Source: Zeus faber
Taxonomy: Eukaryota; Chordata; Actinopteri; Zeiformes; Zeidae
Reading direction: 5' to 3'
Length of the DNA: 64,000 nucleotides
Assembly (NCBI GenBank): GCA_960531495.1
Contig: OY482855.1
Location: 7,173,330-7,237,329, forward strand
Part shown: piece after piece, positions 48,040 to 58,736 of the stretch
Numbering within the stretch: position 1 is the first letter of the stretch
Layout: each line of letters starts with the position of its first letter
Program-made: the position numbers and the translations under genes
The notes under the pieces: generated by a model
Database searches by the model: none
What the model saw: the letters and a program-made list of their open reading frames with translations, nothing else
Told to the model about the DNA's origin: nothing

Positions 48040-48171
48040 AAGGGAAGGGGGGGGGGGGGGGACATAAATAATTGACATGGCACTGACATGGAGTTCAGCA
48101 GAGGAAGGAAACAAAAGGCTCTGGAGGTTTTCAACTCCTACTTACTCGTACTCCTCTTCTATATCAGACAT
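42148..48171 (-). CDS. tnnt1: Troponin T, slow skeletal type
   Basis: Minus-strand coding exons, 5' to 3': 48146-48171, 47981-47994, 47833-47892, 45139-45159, 44817-44838, 44660-44720, 44442-44558, 44225-44302, 43972-44085, 43720-43829, 43139-43229, 43004-43044, 42148-42193. All phases close, giving 266 residues. The order is an acidic N-terminus (1-45, starting MSDIEEEY), the tropomyosin-binding block [20 protein letters not shown], a long basic-acidic helix, and the troponin I-binding coiled coil (about 200-250) ending in VGGRWK. Blocks [23 protein letters not shown] and RISHAQKFKKG fit TNNT1 better than cardiac or fast TNNT. It anchors the troponin complex to tropomyosin on thin filaments. 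Exons 2, 4 and 5 are only 14, 21 and 22 nt, as usual for the alternatively spliced N-terminus of this family. The ATG lies 2 nt after a splice acceptor, so an untranslated exon is upstream. Confidence 0.92.
42200..42895. repeat. 700-bp polypurine (GGAA/GAAAG) tract filling tnnt1 intron 12
   Basis: The + strand is almost pure A and G for about 700 bases in irregular GGAAGGAAG units; the tnnt1 transcript is therefore CU-rich over nearly the whole intron, right up to the last exon. Mirror-repeat purine tracts of this kind can form triplex DNA. Confidence 0.95.
43655..43714. repeat. 10-bp minisatellite (ATGTGGGGTC)n
   Basis: Six units, nearly identical, end 6 nt from the tnnt1 splice donor at 43719-43718. 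The tnnt1 intron therefore begins GTATCACATGACCCC and runs directly into the array. Confidence 0.9.
45455..45833. mobile_element. Non-autonomous DNA transposon (candidate)
   Basis: The right end CCGTAAGTCGAGGTACCACTGTA and several internal or left copies of ACTTACGAC / AAGATACGA motifs resemble a common vertebrate repeat with TACAGTGGTACCTCGACTTACG termini. It contains an 11-bp tandem repeat (AGCAGTCAGTC) at about 45584-45625. The left terminus is decayed. Confidence 0.45.
46171..46928. mobile_element. Terminal-inverted-repeat element carrying a minisatellite
   Basis: The left end 46171-46191 (AGGTACTCCTCACTTAGCGAC) and the inverse of the right end 46908-46928 agree at 19 of 21 bases. Between them are GTTAAGTGAATTAG-type subterminal motifs and a large TATAGTG array. 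A third related end (AGGTACTCCTCCCTTTACGAC) lies at about 63588. It is in tnnt1 intron 3 and has no coding capacity. Confidence 0.65.
46330..46815. repeat. TATAGTG minisatellite with a 138-bp higher-order repeat
   Basis: Short TATAGTATATATAGTG units are organised into a longer period: the stretch starting at 46401 repeats nearly exactly at 46539, a shift of 138 bases. Further degenerate units follow. Confidence 0.85.
47779..48036. repeat. (CT)n and (GA)n arrays on both sides of tnnt1 exons 2-3
   Basis: The (CT)n array at 47784-47827 begins about 5 nt inside the intron after exon 3. The (GA)n array at 47998-48036 is, on the transcript, the CU tract leading directly into the acceptor of the 14-nt exon 2. 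Confidence 0.9.
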
Positions 48172-48540
48172 GTCTGCAACAGAGAGAACGTCATGTTCAT
48201 GTTGTTTTAACTGATGAATGAGGATTTGCACTGAAATACTGAGGAGCTTCCTCTGAAAGCTGTGTTTGTGTCCCGGGCATAATACAATTACAGAGAATAA
48301 TTTTATTTTAAATGTTAATTAAATAATTAAATAATTAATTAGTTAAAATAATAAACAAATAAATACAAACATACATGAATACACTTGGATGAATAAATAC
48401 ATTATTCTAATGTATATTAATAATTTAATAAAGTAATAAATAAATACATTAAAATAAATAAATAAATACATTGAACTATTTGGGCTTTAACAATGACCTC
48501 ATTATTATTATTAAGAGCGCTGGCCAACAGGATGTAATTG

Positions 48541-49013
48541 TGTTAGGCCCACGGCCTCCCAGCCCGCTAGAGGACTCTCTTGACCCATCCGTGGCTCCTC
48601 CCTTAGGCCAATTTCACACACCTGGGATCAATTACCTTCATCATCCACACTATTAATTCTCCAGCTTCCCAGTCACTCATTGCCAGACCGTCAACCAGCT
48701 TACCCAAGTTGTACTGCTCCTGGCCAGTTCCCAGTTCCCTGTTCCTAGTTTATGTCTCCTTGTTTCGTCTTCCCCTAACCTGCTTGTCTCCTCTCGTCGA
48801 CCAAGTCTTCCCTCTCCATCTAGCCCGGTTCCCCATCTCTCCACCCGGAGCCTGGACCCCTCCTTCCCGGTCGTCATCATCCCTGCCCTGCTCCATCCCT
48901 ACCTGCTCGGTTCCCCCCGGCCATCTCCACCGTGTGGGCTAATAAACATCCTTCGTCTGCCTCCCGTCTCTCTGTGTCATGCGTTTGGGTCCCTCCTAGC
49001 TCCGGTCGTAACA
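48541..49013 (+). mobile_element. Probable solo LTR of a Ty3/gypsy-like retrotransposon
   Basis: A 473-bp block starts TGTTAGG and ends CGTAACA, the TG...CA ends expected of an LTR. It contains an AATAAA signal at about 48940 followed by the TGTG/GTTTGGGTCC block common at fish LTR ends. The flanks AATTG and AATGG match at 4 of 5 bases, as for a decayed target duplication. No internal retrotransposon sequence is present. Confidence 0.55.
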
Positions 49014-49743
49014 AATGGTCTGTATTACTACCTCTCAGTGTAATAAGCGCGCGCACACACAGATGTAGCCAAGTGAATTATTTATCACTAAGCACTAAGT
49101 GGACGTCAGTCATATTTAAAGCTTCGTTTCACTGTGGAGATAGAAATCCGCACGACTAAGTATCGGCGACTATAAAGTGCCCTTGTCAAGCTGCTATTGT
49201 TATCAACGACACAAACCCTCTCTCTTTCTCTCTCACGCAGGCACGCACACATGCAGACCTGAACCCAAATAACCCTATAACGTCAGAAATGTGAACAGTT
49301 TTCAACCAACGGAACTTCCATCGATGTCGGTGTAGACTCAGAGGGATGGAGAGAGCAAAAGCGTTGACGGCACACTTAGGAATGAGATGTTCTCCATCAG
49401 ATCCCCCCTCTCCTCCTCCCTTCGGCATTCATGTCGTCTGTGACAATTTATAGCTGTCCTCAAATTATTCCGGGTGGAGGAATTTGTACAGTAGAGCCTG
49501 TAGCTGCCGTGCCAGGCCAGGCCGATTGGCATTTATACACTTCTGCTGCCAAGCCCTTTCAACGGCCCCTCAATCAGCTCCTCAATGGTTCCCCTTGATG
49601 GTCCCCTGGACACACACACGCCTCACCTCTCACCGCTCCCAGATACTTAGACACTCCTGTGTTTACTTGAACAATGGCCTTTGACAAATTGACTGCTAAG
49701 TAGATGGCTCATATGACCAACACCATTAAAGAAAAGGACAGAA

Positions 49744-49782
<39 letters not shown>

Positions 49783-50218
49783 TGTCCAGCAGTGTCCTTG
49801 CCATTTGAGATGTGGTCAGCAGCAGGAAGCAGAAGGAGTGCTGGACCGTGGGATATTCCCACATTGGGCCATACAGTTGAGAAAGCAACAGAAACTGAGA
49901 GACATAGGGCCCAACCCCATCCAGACACACACACACGGACACACGCGCACACACACACACACACACGTACACACACACACACAGAGTTTAGTGTGGCAGT
50001 TTACTACATTTGGTCTAAAAACCTATGAGGGTAATTGTTAAGGGAGTGCAGTGTTTTTTATTCATATACATTTGACTATTTATATTTTATTTCATTTTAA
50101 TTTATTTTATTATTTATTCTACAGATATTTTAATATTTTAAATCGATTTTTAATTATTCATTTTATTATAATTTTATTTTCATTAATATTATTTTGTGAA
50201 CATTTACTCAGCTGATAG

Positions 50219-50555
<337 letters not shown>

Positions 50556-50684
50556 GATAGAACAAGGAGAAGTGGGCGAGGGGTCCGGTTTCAGCAGGAA
50601 ACTGGGCACAGGCATTAGGTGAGGAATTCTGATGGAGGTTAATTTTAGTCAAGGGCACACACCGGACACACACACACACACACT

Positions 50685-50733
<49 letters not shown>

Positions 50734-52063
50734 GACACAGAGCTCTGGGGCCCCCACACACCCACTCAGTGGGTTTGTGAGCTGGCTTCCTCGCAAAGCA
50801 CGCCGCAGTGGCCCCTGGTACTCCACCTTCCTATTGGAGGAGGGCCCAACGCCCGGATGGCCCACACCGGCTCTGTGTGTGTGTGTTAAGGAGGGGAGAT
50901 TGGGCCAGCCCCACTGAGGGCTAAATCCAGCCTGATGAACTAATGGCTGCTGGAGAGGAGAGGAGAGCGAGAAGGAAGGATGGAGGGGGCGAGAGAGGAA
51001 AAAAACAGCGAAAGAGAAAGATCTTCCTTCCTTCCTCCCTCCCTCCCTCCTTACCTTCCATCCTTCCTCTCTTTGTCCCCTTCTTTCCTTCCGCCCTTCC
51101 TTCTTTAATTCTTTCCTTCCTTCCTCCCATCCTTCCTTAAACACACACACACACACACAAACCCGATTTCTCTTCCAGCAAAATCTAAAGACGGTGTGAC
51201 TCATACTGGCGGCATTCGCAGTGTGTCTGTAAAGTTCCAGTTGAAGGTCTGTCTCTCCCTTGTCTCTCACACACACAAACCAATCACAGTAAACAAAGGA
51301 TTAGTCCTCAGACGTGAGTTCATGAGCATGAATCAGGCGACAAGACAGGATTCCGGTATTAAGCTACCAGAACAGTGAAAGCAAATTAAAAGTCATTTAT
51401 TTAGATGAATTGATAATTGGAAGCAGAAAAAGGTTTTCCCAGTATCTTAGGTTCATCTTTCTGGTTCACTACTAGCTTTAAATCATTAGTTATTGTATAT
51501 GGCCAAAATTTTCTGGGTGTTTTTTATTTGGTTATATTTTTGTGTATATATTTATAATTTTTATTATAATGTAATTTTTATTCCATTGCATTGTTATTTT
51601 TGCTGATGTGAGCTGTGGCTGGCACCGCAACTAAATAAATGGTTTTTTTAAACCGAGACAATACATTCCAACCTCCCTTTTGCCGTCCCTCCGGCGAGAG
51701 CGATGATTGTATGAAATGATAATGTTTGTCAATGTCAGGAATTTATTTTTTTAATTAAACAAACAAACAAACAAACAAGCAAAACAAAAACGGTTTGCAC
51801 CCATCAGGAAGACACATTTGATTTGGAGCTACATCTCTGGAAAGGCCATCAGTTATTGAAAGAATGAGAAAAATGAAAATGACAGACAGACCTACCTGGA
51901 TGAAGGTGTGGTTAAATCTGCTCTCAAGAGAAAGACAAAAGTCTGACAGACAGACGGATGGACAGAAGGATGGACGGCCGGACTGGGGGATGGGGGTGGG
52001 ACACGCGAGAGAACGGCTCTTGTAGGGGGAGACAATGGGAGATTTATATAGAGAAGTGCGTGT

Positions 52064-52107
<44 letters not shown>

Positions 52108-52196
52108 AGTAGAGCTGGCTGCAGTTGTGTGCAAGTGCATGCTAGGAGAATTAATAAGTGTTTGAGTGCGCACGACAAGAATAGCTCAATGTGTGT

Positions 52197-52231
<35 letters not shown>

Positions 52232-53009
52232 GCGGGGTGGGGGTGGGGGGGTTTGCAGGGTTGGGGTCCAGTGGCGGATTAAGTGAGTGAACAGCGGGGC
52301 CCAAAGACAAGCGCCCCCCGGGATTAGAGTGGGCAAACTGGGGGATGAGCTCACCAGACAAATAGAGGAGTGCAGTCGGGCAGGTGGAGAGGGAGACGAC
52401 AAAAGGAGAAGAGAAAGAAAGGATGTGATGACAGACACAGATGGACAGATAGATAGAACGAAAGTGGGGAGGGATACAGACGGACAGACAGACGGACAGA
52501 CAGACAGATAGACGGACAGACAGACAGACAGATAGACGGCCAGAGAGAACAATAGAACGATAGATATATGGATAGATAGATGGAACAATAGATAGCAGAA
52601 TAGAACAATAGCTAGATAGCAGGACAGACAGACACAGAAGGAGGGGACGAGAAGTGGTGGGATGATGGAGGTGTGGACAGCCAGAGCAGAGCAGATCCAG
52701 AAATAGAGGAGTGACTAGTGTTTCCTGCTTTTCTGTGAAAGGATGATACGCTTCACTGAAACAACGGGTGGAATCAGGGCTGGATATTATTACGTTGGTT
52801 TTTTGTTTTTTTTCCAGCTTAGATTGTTTGTGTATATATTGCCTTTTTATGCTTTTTTTTGTTTTCCAGGCTTATTTTATTGTTTTTGTTAATTCTAGGT
52901 TCACACTCATTGTCCATCAGTAGGTTAGTGTAAAAGCCAATTTTTATTCTTTATTATCTATGGTTTATTTATTTTTATGGTTTACTGTACATTCCCTATC
53001 CTTTATCTT

Positions 53010-53119
53010 CACCTGAAAGAATTGGCAATATACAGTAAAGCTAAAAATTAGCTTATAAGATAAGAGATGACTGTATATTGCCAATTAGCTTTACTGTACA
53101 TTGCCAATTCTTTCAGGTG
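53010..53119. repeat. 110-nt foldback with 35-bp arms
   Basis: The arms 53010-53044 and 53085-53119 are complementary except for one base, separated by 40 nt. The motif CTGTATATTGCCAATT recurs within the spacer. It lies about 450 nt downstream of the PIH1D1 stop. Confidence 0.85.
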
Positions 53120-53169
53120 ACCCTCAAGTTTATTGTTTATTACACATCACCATTTTATCTTCCCATTTG

Positions 53170-53255
53170 TATTCTTCTTCTTATTATTGCCTTATTGCTG
53201 CTGTGACAAAAAAAAAATCCTTTTGGGGATCAGTAAAGTATCTATCCATCTATCT
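53170..53255. mobile_element. Retroposon tail ending in (ATCT)n
   Basis: TGCTGCTGTGACAAAAAAAAA followed by GGGGATCAGTAAAGTATCTATC resembles the 3' tail of fish CR1/Rex-type LINE insertions, which end in ATCT repeats. A similar tail is at 62070-62172. Confidence 0.45.
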
Positions 53256-53512
53256 ATCTATCATGAGAGCTCCAAATCCACTGTATAACTAAATCACAGT
53301 TAATGGTGCAGCAGTAAATCACAGCAAAAGCTTTGGAAACTTCCCCCCCAAAATCATATGTATCAAATGAAGGGCTCGAATTAAAACGTCATTTTTTTGA
53401 TCGACAGCATTGTTGTTCCAGTATTAAAAATGGTCATTGCCTGTGTCACAATCTATCTATAATATCTTCTAAATAAAACATACTCATGATTTACTTAAAA
53501 AAAATAGCATTG

Positions 53513-53518
53513 TTTATT
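53513..53518 (-). terminator. PIH1D1 polyadenylation signal
   Basis: TTTATT on the + strand is AATAAA in the transcript, 46 nt after the stop codon, giving a very short 3' UTR. Confidence 0.65.
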
Positions 53519-53563
53519 TCCTTGACAATTTAAATTTTCAAACAGAGGTTTTGCTCTCTTGCT

Positions 53564-56500
53564 TCAGGAAGTCACCACTGGCATCGTTACCGTCAGAATC
53601 TGGAAGCAGAGGGGACACAAAGTTGGAAGAATGGGTCATTTCTGGATGATGATGTCGTTTTTTTCAGTTCTGGTAGTATTTTGCAATTTTTATAGTTCTG
53701 GCTGAGCCACCAGGGACATATACCAGCAGATTGGCCGTTTGGCTGAAAATCAATCAGAGTTGACGCCATAGACCACAGAAAGAAAACAGAGCGGACTGTG
53801 ACGTCACTTGTTTGGTTCTGCAGAGGGTGTTTGAAGCTTTGAGTTTGGGCTTACGCTCACCGCCATCTTGGCAGGAAACAGAGCGGGGACTATCCAAATC
53901 TCCATGTTAATTTTTGTAAGACATGACGTCAATATTTTGATAAGATAGATAGATATAAAGTTACAATAAAATATAAAAAGGAAAATGGCAATATATGGAA
54001 AAATATGGCAATATACACTAATGGGTGCTACGACCAATCGGCCACCGATCGCAATCGGCTGATATACGTTCTAAATAGTGTGATAAGTGATTGGCATAAA
54101 AGCCGATCAAAAGTCAAGTCAAGGCAAGTCACTTTTAATTATATAGCACTTTTAAAAACAGCAGTAGTTGCCCCAAAGTGGAGGTAAAATGGATGAGTAA
54201 AAGAAGAATCCATGAAAGGCAAGACTAAGAAGGAAAAACAGCTGATCCGAGGACGTAAAACATGCAAGACAATTTCTCGTCCCCGTGATGTACGGCAGTG
54301 TTTCCCAGACATTGATTTATTTGTGGCGGCCCACCACAATATTAACATTGACTGCCATAAATTCATTTTCTATTTTATTTTTTACTATTAAAAACCTAAA
54401 TCTCAGGAGATGCAGCATGCAGCGCATTTAATACCAACATTTTCTTACTAAGTTGGCTGTTTATAAGTAAACTAATTATGAGTTGTTTGAATGACAAAAA
54501 TTGTTCTAGAATTAGAGTCTTACTGAATAGCGAGTTTGTTGCCGTAGGCAGCGAAAACCAGACACTTACATTTCAAATCGTAACCTTTGACTGACTGGTG
54601 ATAAAAACATAATTGACACAAGGAATTAACAATTAGACATGGCGGATTATAGACAAATTTGAATGACAGAAATCTGTTCAGAATTACGCCCGAGATCTTA
54701 ATGAACCAATGGGGGGTGGGAGCTGGGGCACATGTTGCTATATTATAACATTGAATTATAACACATAACATTCTGATTATCACACATTTAATAAAATAAA
54801 ACGTGAACCCCACTCAGAGAATTAGAGTGGAGCTTTATCTCCCCAGTGCTGCTTCTAACACGCCGTGTACCGCTCCCTAACCCTGGGACAGGGATCGGGA
54901 GCGGCACACTGCACTGTCCAGACAGCTGTGTAGACACATGTATTTATTTTCCTTTGATTCCTACTTGTACGAAAGCCAACTTTTTAAATATAACCGAGTT
55001 AAGCGACTGTACCGATCACTGTAACGGAATGAACGAAACTAAAAAAACCTGTGTGTCCCGTTGCTTTCCGTTGCTATGGGACGTTATTTTGGTAAAACCG
55101 GATGTTTTTGTGTAAATACTTTACTTGCGAATAATAAATCCAGCACTTCTGGAACGGGGAGACTTTTCCGACCAGACGCCGCATTCACATCGGCATGTGA
55201 ATGAATAAAATTAAAATATATAGAATAAAATACGATAAAAATAAATTACTTTTATATTGCGTTTATATGTGACCACATATGTGGTCCAAACTGCACTGGA
55301 TGTGTTTACACCTGGCATTAGAGCTGTCCACTTGTGATCATCAACAAGGATGATGTTAATGTAATGCCAGGTGTAAACGGGGAATAAATCCAAAGCTTTG
55401 CCCTTCATGCTTAAGAGAGAGAGTGGAATATGTCGCACATGTTGCCTGACAATAAATAAACAATTGTAATTCATGATACTTTCTCATCTCTAAATTTGAA
55501 TACTTTATATGCAATGTTGTTAACAATAGTTAAACAAACAAACAAACAAACAAACAAATAATGCTACGCAATAAATAGAAGGCTTCAAATAGACCCCATG
55601 ATCGGTATTGGCTGATACTGCTTCCAGCGATTGGTGATCGGCCCCAAAAACCCTGATCGAACACGCTTACAATAACCCTAATGCAGACCTGCCAACCTGG
55701 GAAAATATTTTGAGTACCACAATAGTGTAACAGAGAGTCTCCCTGGCGTTTGAGGAACTGCAGCTAAATGACTCCATCATTCATTCATTCATTCATTTTC
55801 GCCATTTTCAACATTTTCTTTCTTTCGCTCTCTTTTTTGAGCGTCAACTACGCAATAACGTTACATTATGTTGGTATCGGAGCATATTTACGAGTACATG
55901 AGCACAGTATCGGGCGTCTACATTTCACCGGCACAGAATCTGAAAATATATCTGATCTGGCGCTCAAGCCGATCGATCAGTGCATCTCTGTTACCAACGT
56001 TTTACTGTATATGTTAACTTTACGGTCACATTTTTGTGATTATTACTCCCCCACTTCTCATTTTACCTCAGCGATGCAGCGTGGGTGGATAATTAAGCAC
56101 TGCTGCGCTCAGTGGATGTTGAGAGGGAGGGGAGGGAGGGAGGGAGGGGTTACAGAACCACAGGTCGTAGCATCTGGTCCAATCCCAGGGATGTAGTTTA
56201 AATACCCAAGAAATGTACGCTATTGTTTTGTATTGTTTGTTTTCCATAATTAAATTACAATGGTATATATATGTAATAAAAATGTTTTGCCTAGTTTCAG
56301 CTGGCATTTAGTTCCTGCGTATTTTGACTAAGAATTGTGTGAAGGTTGGCAGGTCTTCTAATGATAAACAACGAATGTAACCTACAAATAACATTTAATA
56401 ACGGGCAGGACGCCATTGCAGTAGTCCAGACGGGAGGTGGTGAAGCGCGGATTAATGTTTCTGCCACAGACTCAGACAGTGATGGGCGGAGTCTGGAGAT

Positions 56501-58686
56501 GTTCTTGAGGTGGAAAGAAGGCAGATTTGGTTATGGATTTGATGTGTGAGTGAAATGAAAGGGTTGAATCAAGGATGACACCTAGGTTGCGTACTTTGGG
56601 GGATGGGAAAATAGAGCAGCCATCAACAACCAGGAGCAGATCTCCAACCTTTCTGAGCAGTGCAAACCACAAACATGAGTTCAGTTTTGTTATTGTTGAG
56701 TTTGAGCATGTTTGAAGACATCCAGACTTTGATGTCATGGAGGCAGTTGAGAAGAGACTGGGGGGGGGTGGGTGGGGGGGCAGGTGGATGGTTTTGTGCT
56801 GAGGTATACAGGGAGAGAGGAGACAGGAACAGTGAACAGGACAGCATGGTGGTCAGAAACAGATAGGTCCAGGCACTGAAGATGGGAGGGAGAGGTGCCA
56901 GTGGTGCACACCAGATCGAGCATGTGGACTTTGATGTTGGTGGGACCTTGAATGTGCTGTGTAATGTTTAAACAGTGACAGGAAATCCGTGGCAAATGTA
57001 CAGCTGGTGGAGTCCCCGTGGATGTTGAAGTTACCGAGCAGAAGGGTAGATTTGGACATGGAACAGACATGAAGGTGGGGGAGGCTTTAGGGGGGTGATA
57101 GATGAGGACAACCGGGAGGCGTGCAGTGAGGGAGAATGCAACACATTCAAAAGAGGTGATGTTTGGCACACAGAGTTCTTTGACCAGGATGTCTGCTCGG
57201 TGTATTACAGCCAGCCCACCACCACGACCTATGGAACGGGGCTTCTGTACATACACATATCCAGGGGGGTGGCTTGGTTGAGTGTAATAAAGTCCTGTTG
57301 AACTTGCCAAGTTTCTGTTAAACAGAGAAAGTCAATTTTTCGTTCATGATGATGTCATAATTGAGTAGTGATTTATTGCTGAGAGATTATGCATTCTGTA
57401 GCACAAAGCTTGCAGTTTTAACTATGGAAGGCAAGGCAACACAGACCAGTGGCTGCAGAACAGAGTGCACATGTGATTTGTTATGATGACATTTCCTCCG
57501 CCGATTTGGCATTATGGATGGAATAGTGCGATCCGAGTAAGCAGACAGCGAGCAGCCCTGTGGACATAGCGAGGGCGGTGCAGGAGTCCGATTGATTTAA
57601 TGTCGGCGAGGCAGTTTGGAGTAGAGGGACAGGAAAGATTCATGACAAGATGGCAAGCCGTTGATCCAGTTTCAGCGGAAAAACAAAAATAAATAGCCTC
57701 AGGAAGTTGCAGCAGTGGGCCAAAGCTGAAGTAGCGTCTCCTTGAACCAAAAGTTCAAGGAGACAAGAAGCAAAGGAAAATAGATACGGCAACAAAACAT
57801 GCCAACGTCCTCTCGACCCAATGTGACCATCACTACTCAACCTTTTTAGGGCTACAAAACGTACGTTACCTTCAAACGTTGTAGCCTTAAATACGGGGAC
57901 AACAAGGCTGCATTTCTAGACGGCATTTGAAGGAGCATCCGGAATGGGACAGAACTTCGTCGCGCCGGTGTGACGCATTCAGTCTTTTTAAAATGCAGCC
58001 TACAAGGCTGCAGCCCCTGAAATGGGACACAGCTTGTATGTCCATGTCCGAGCCCTCATTGATTTTCTTGAAGCAAGATGACAGCAGGGCTTTGAGAGAT
58101 CTACATACAGATGGATTAAAGCCGCCCCCCCAAATATTTTCTCATCGGATATACACGAAGCATGTAGGTGGCCAATTTTGGTTTCAAAACGGCGAATTTT
58201 GTCGAAAGGTGACAAGTTTGCATGCCTGTAATATATTGCACTACATTTTATTAAGCTAGAGAGTGCTATACCTATTTTAAGCTGTTAGTGACATTTCAAA
58301 ATGATTTTCCTTCTACTAGGGGTTTGGTATACACAGGCTAGTCGATGACCCGCAGGCTGCTATTCCTAAATAGACAATAGGTTTCTTTTTTTAACGTTGG
58401 GTTACCTGTGTGTCGGTGTTGTACTGTGCCACGCTGCGCTCCTGCTCCACCAGGAAGGGATGGAAGATGTCCAGGTGGAAAAGGTCTGGACGTGCCGTCA
58501 CCACCAGGCGGTCCTCGCCGACATCCAGGACCAGAGCACGAGACGATCGCTGGGTCGGGGGTGAAGAAAAAAGGATGAGAGGGGGAAAGGAAGAGAGGAT
58601 CCTTTAACTGGAACTGTACAGACAGACCGCGAATGCCGGAAATACGAGTCACACCGTCTTAAGATTTAGTTGGAAGAGGAATAGGG

Positions 58687-58736
<50 letters not shown>

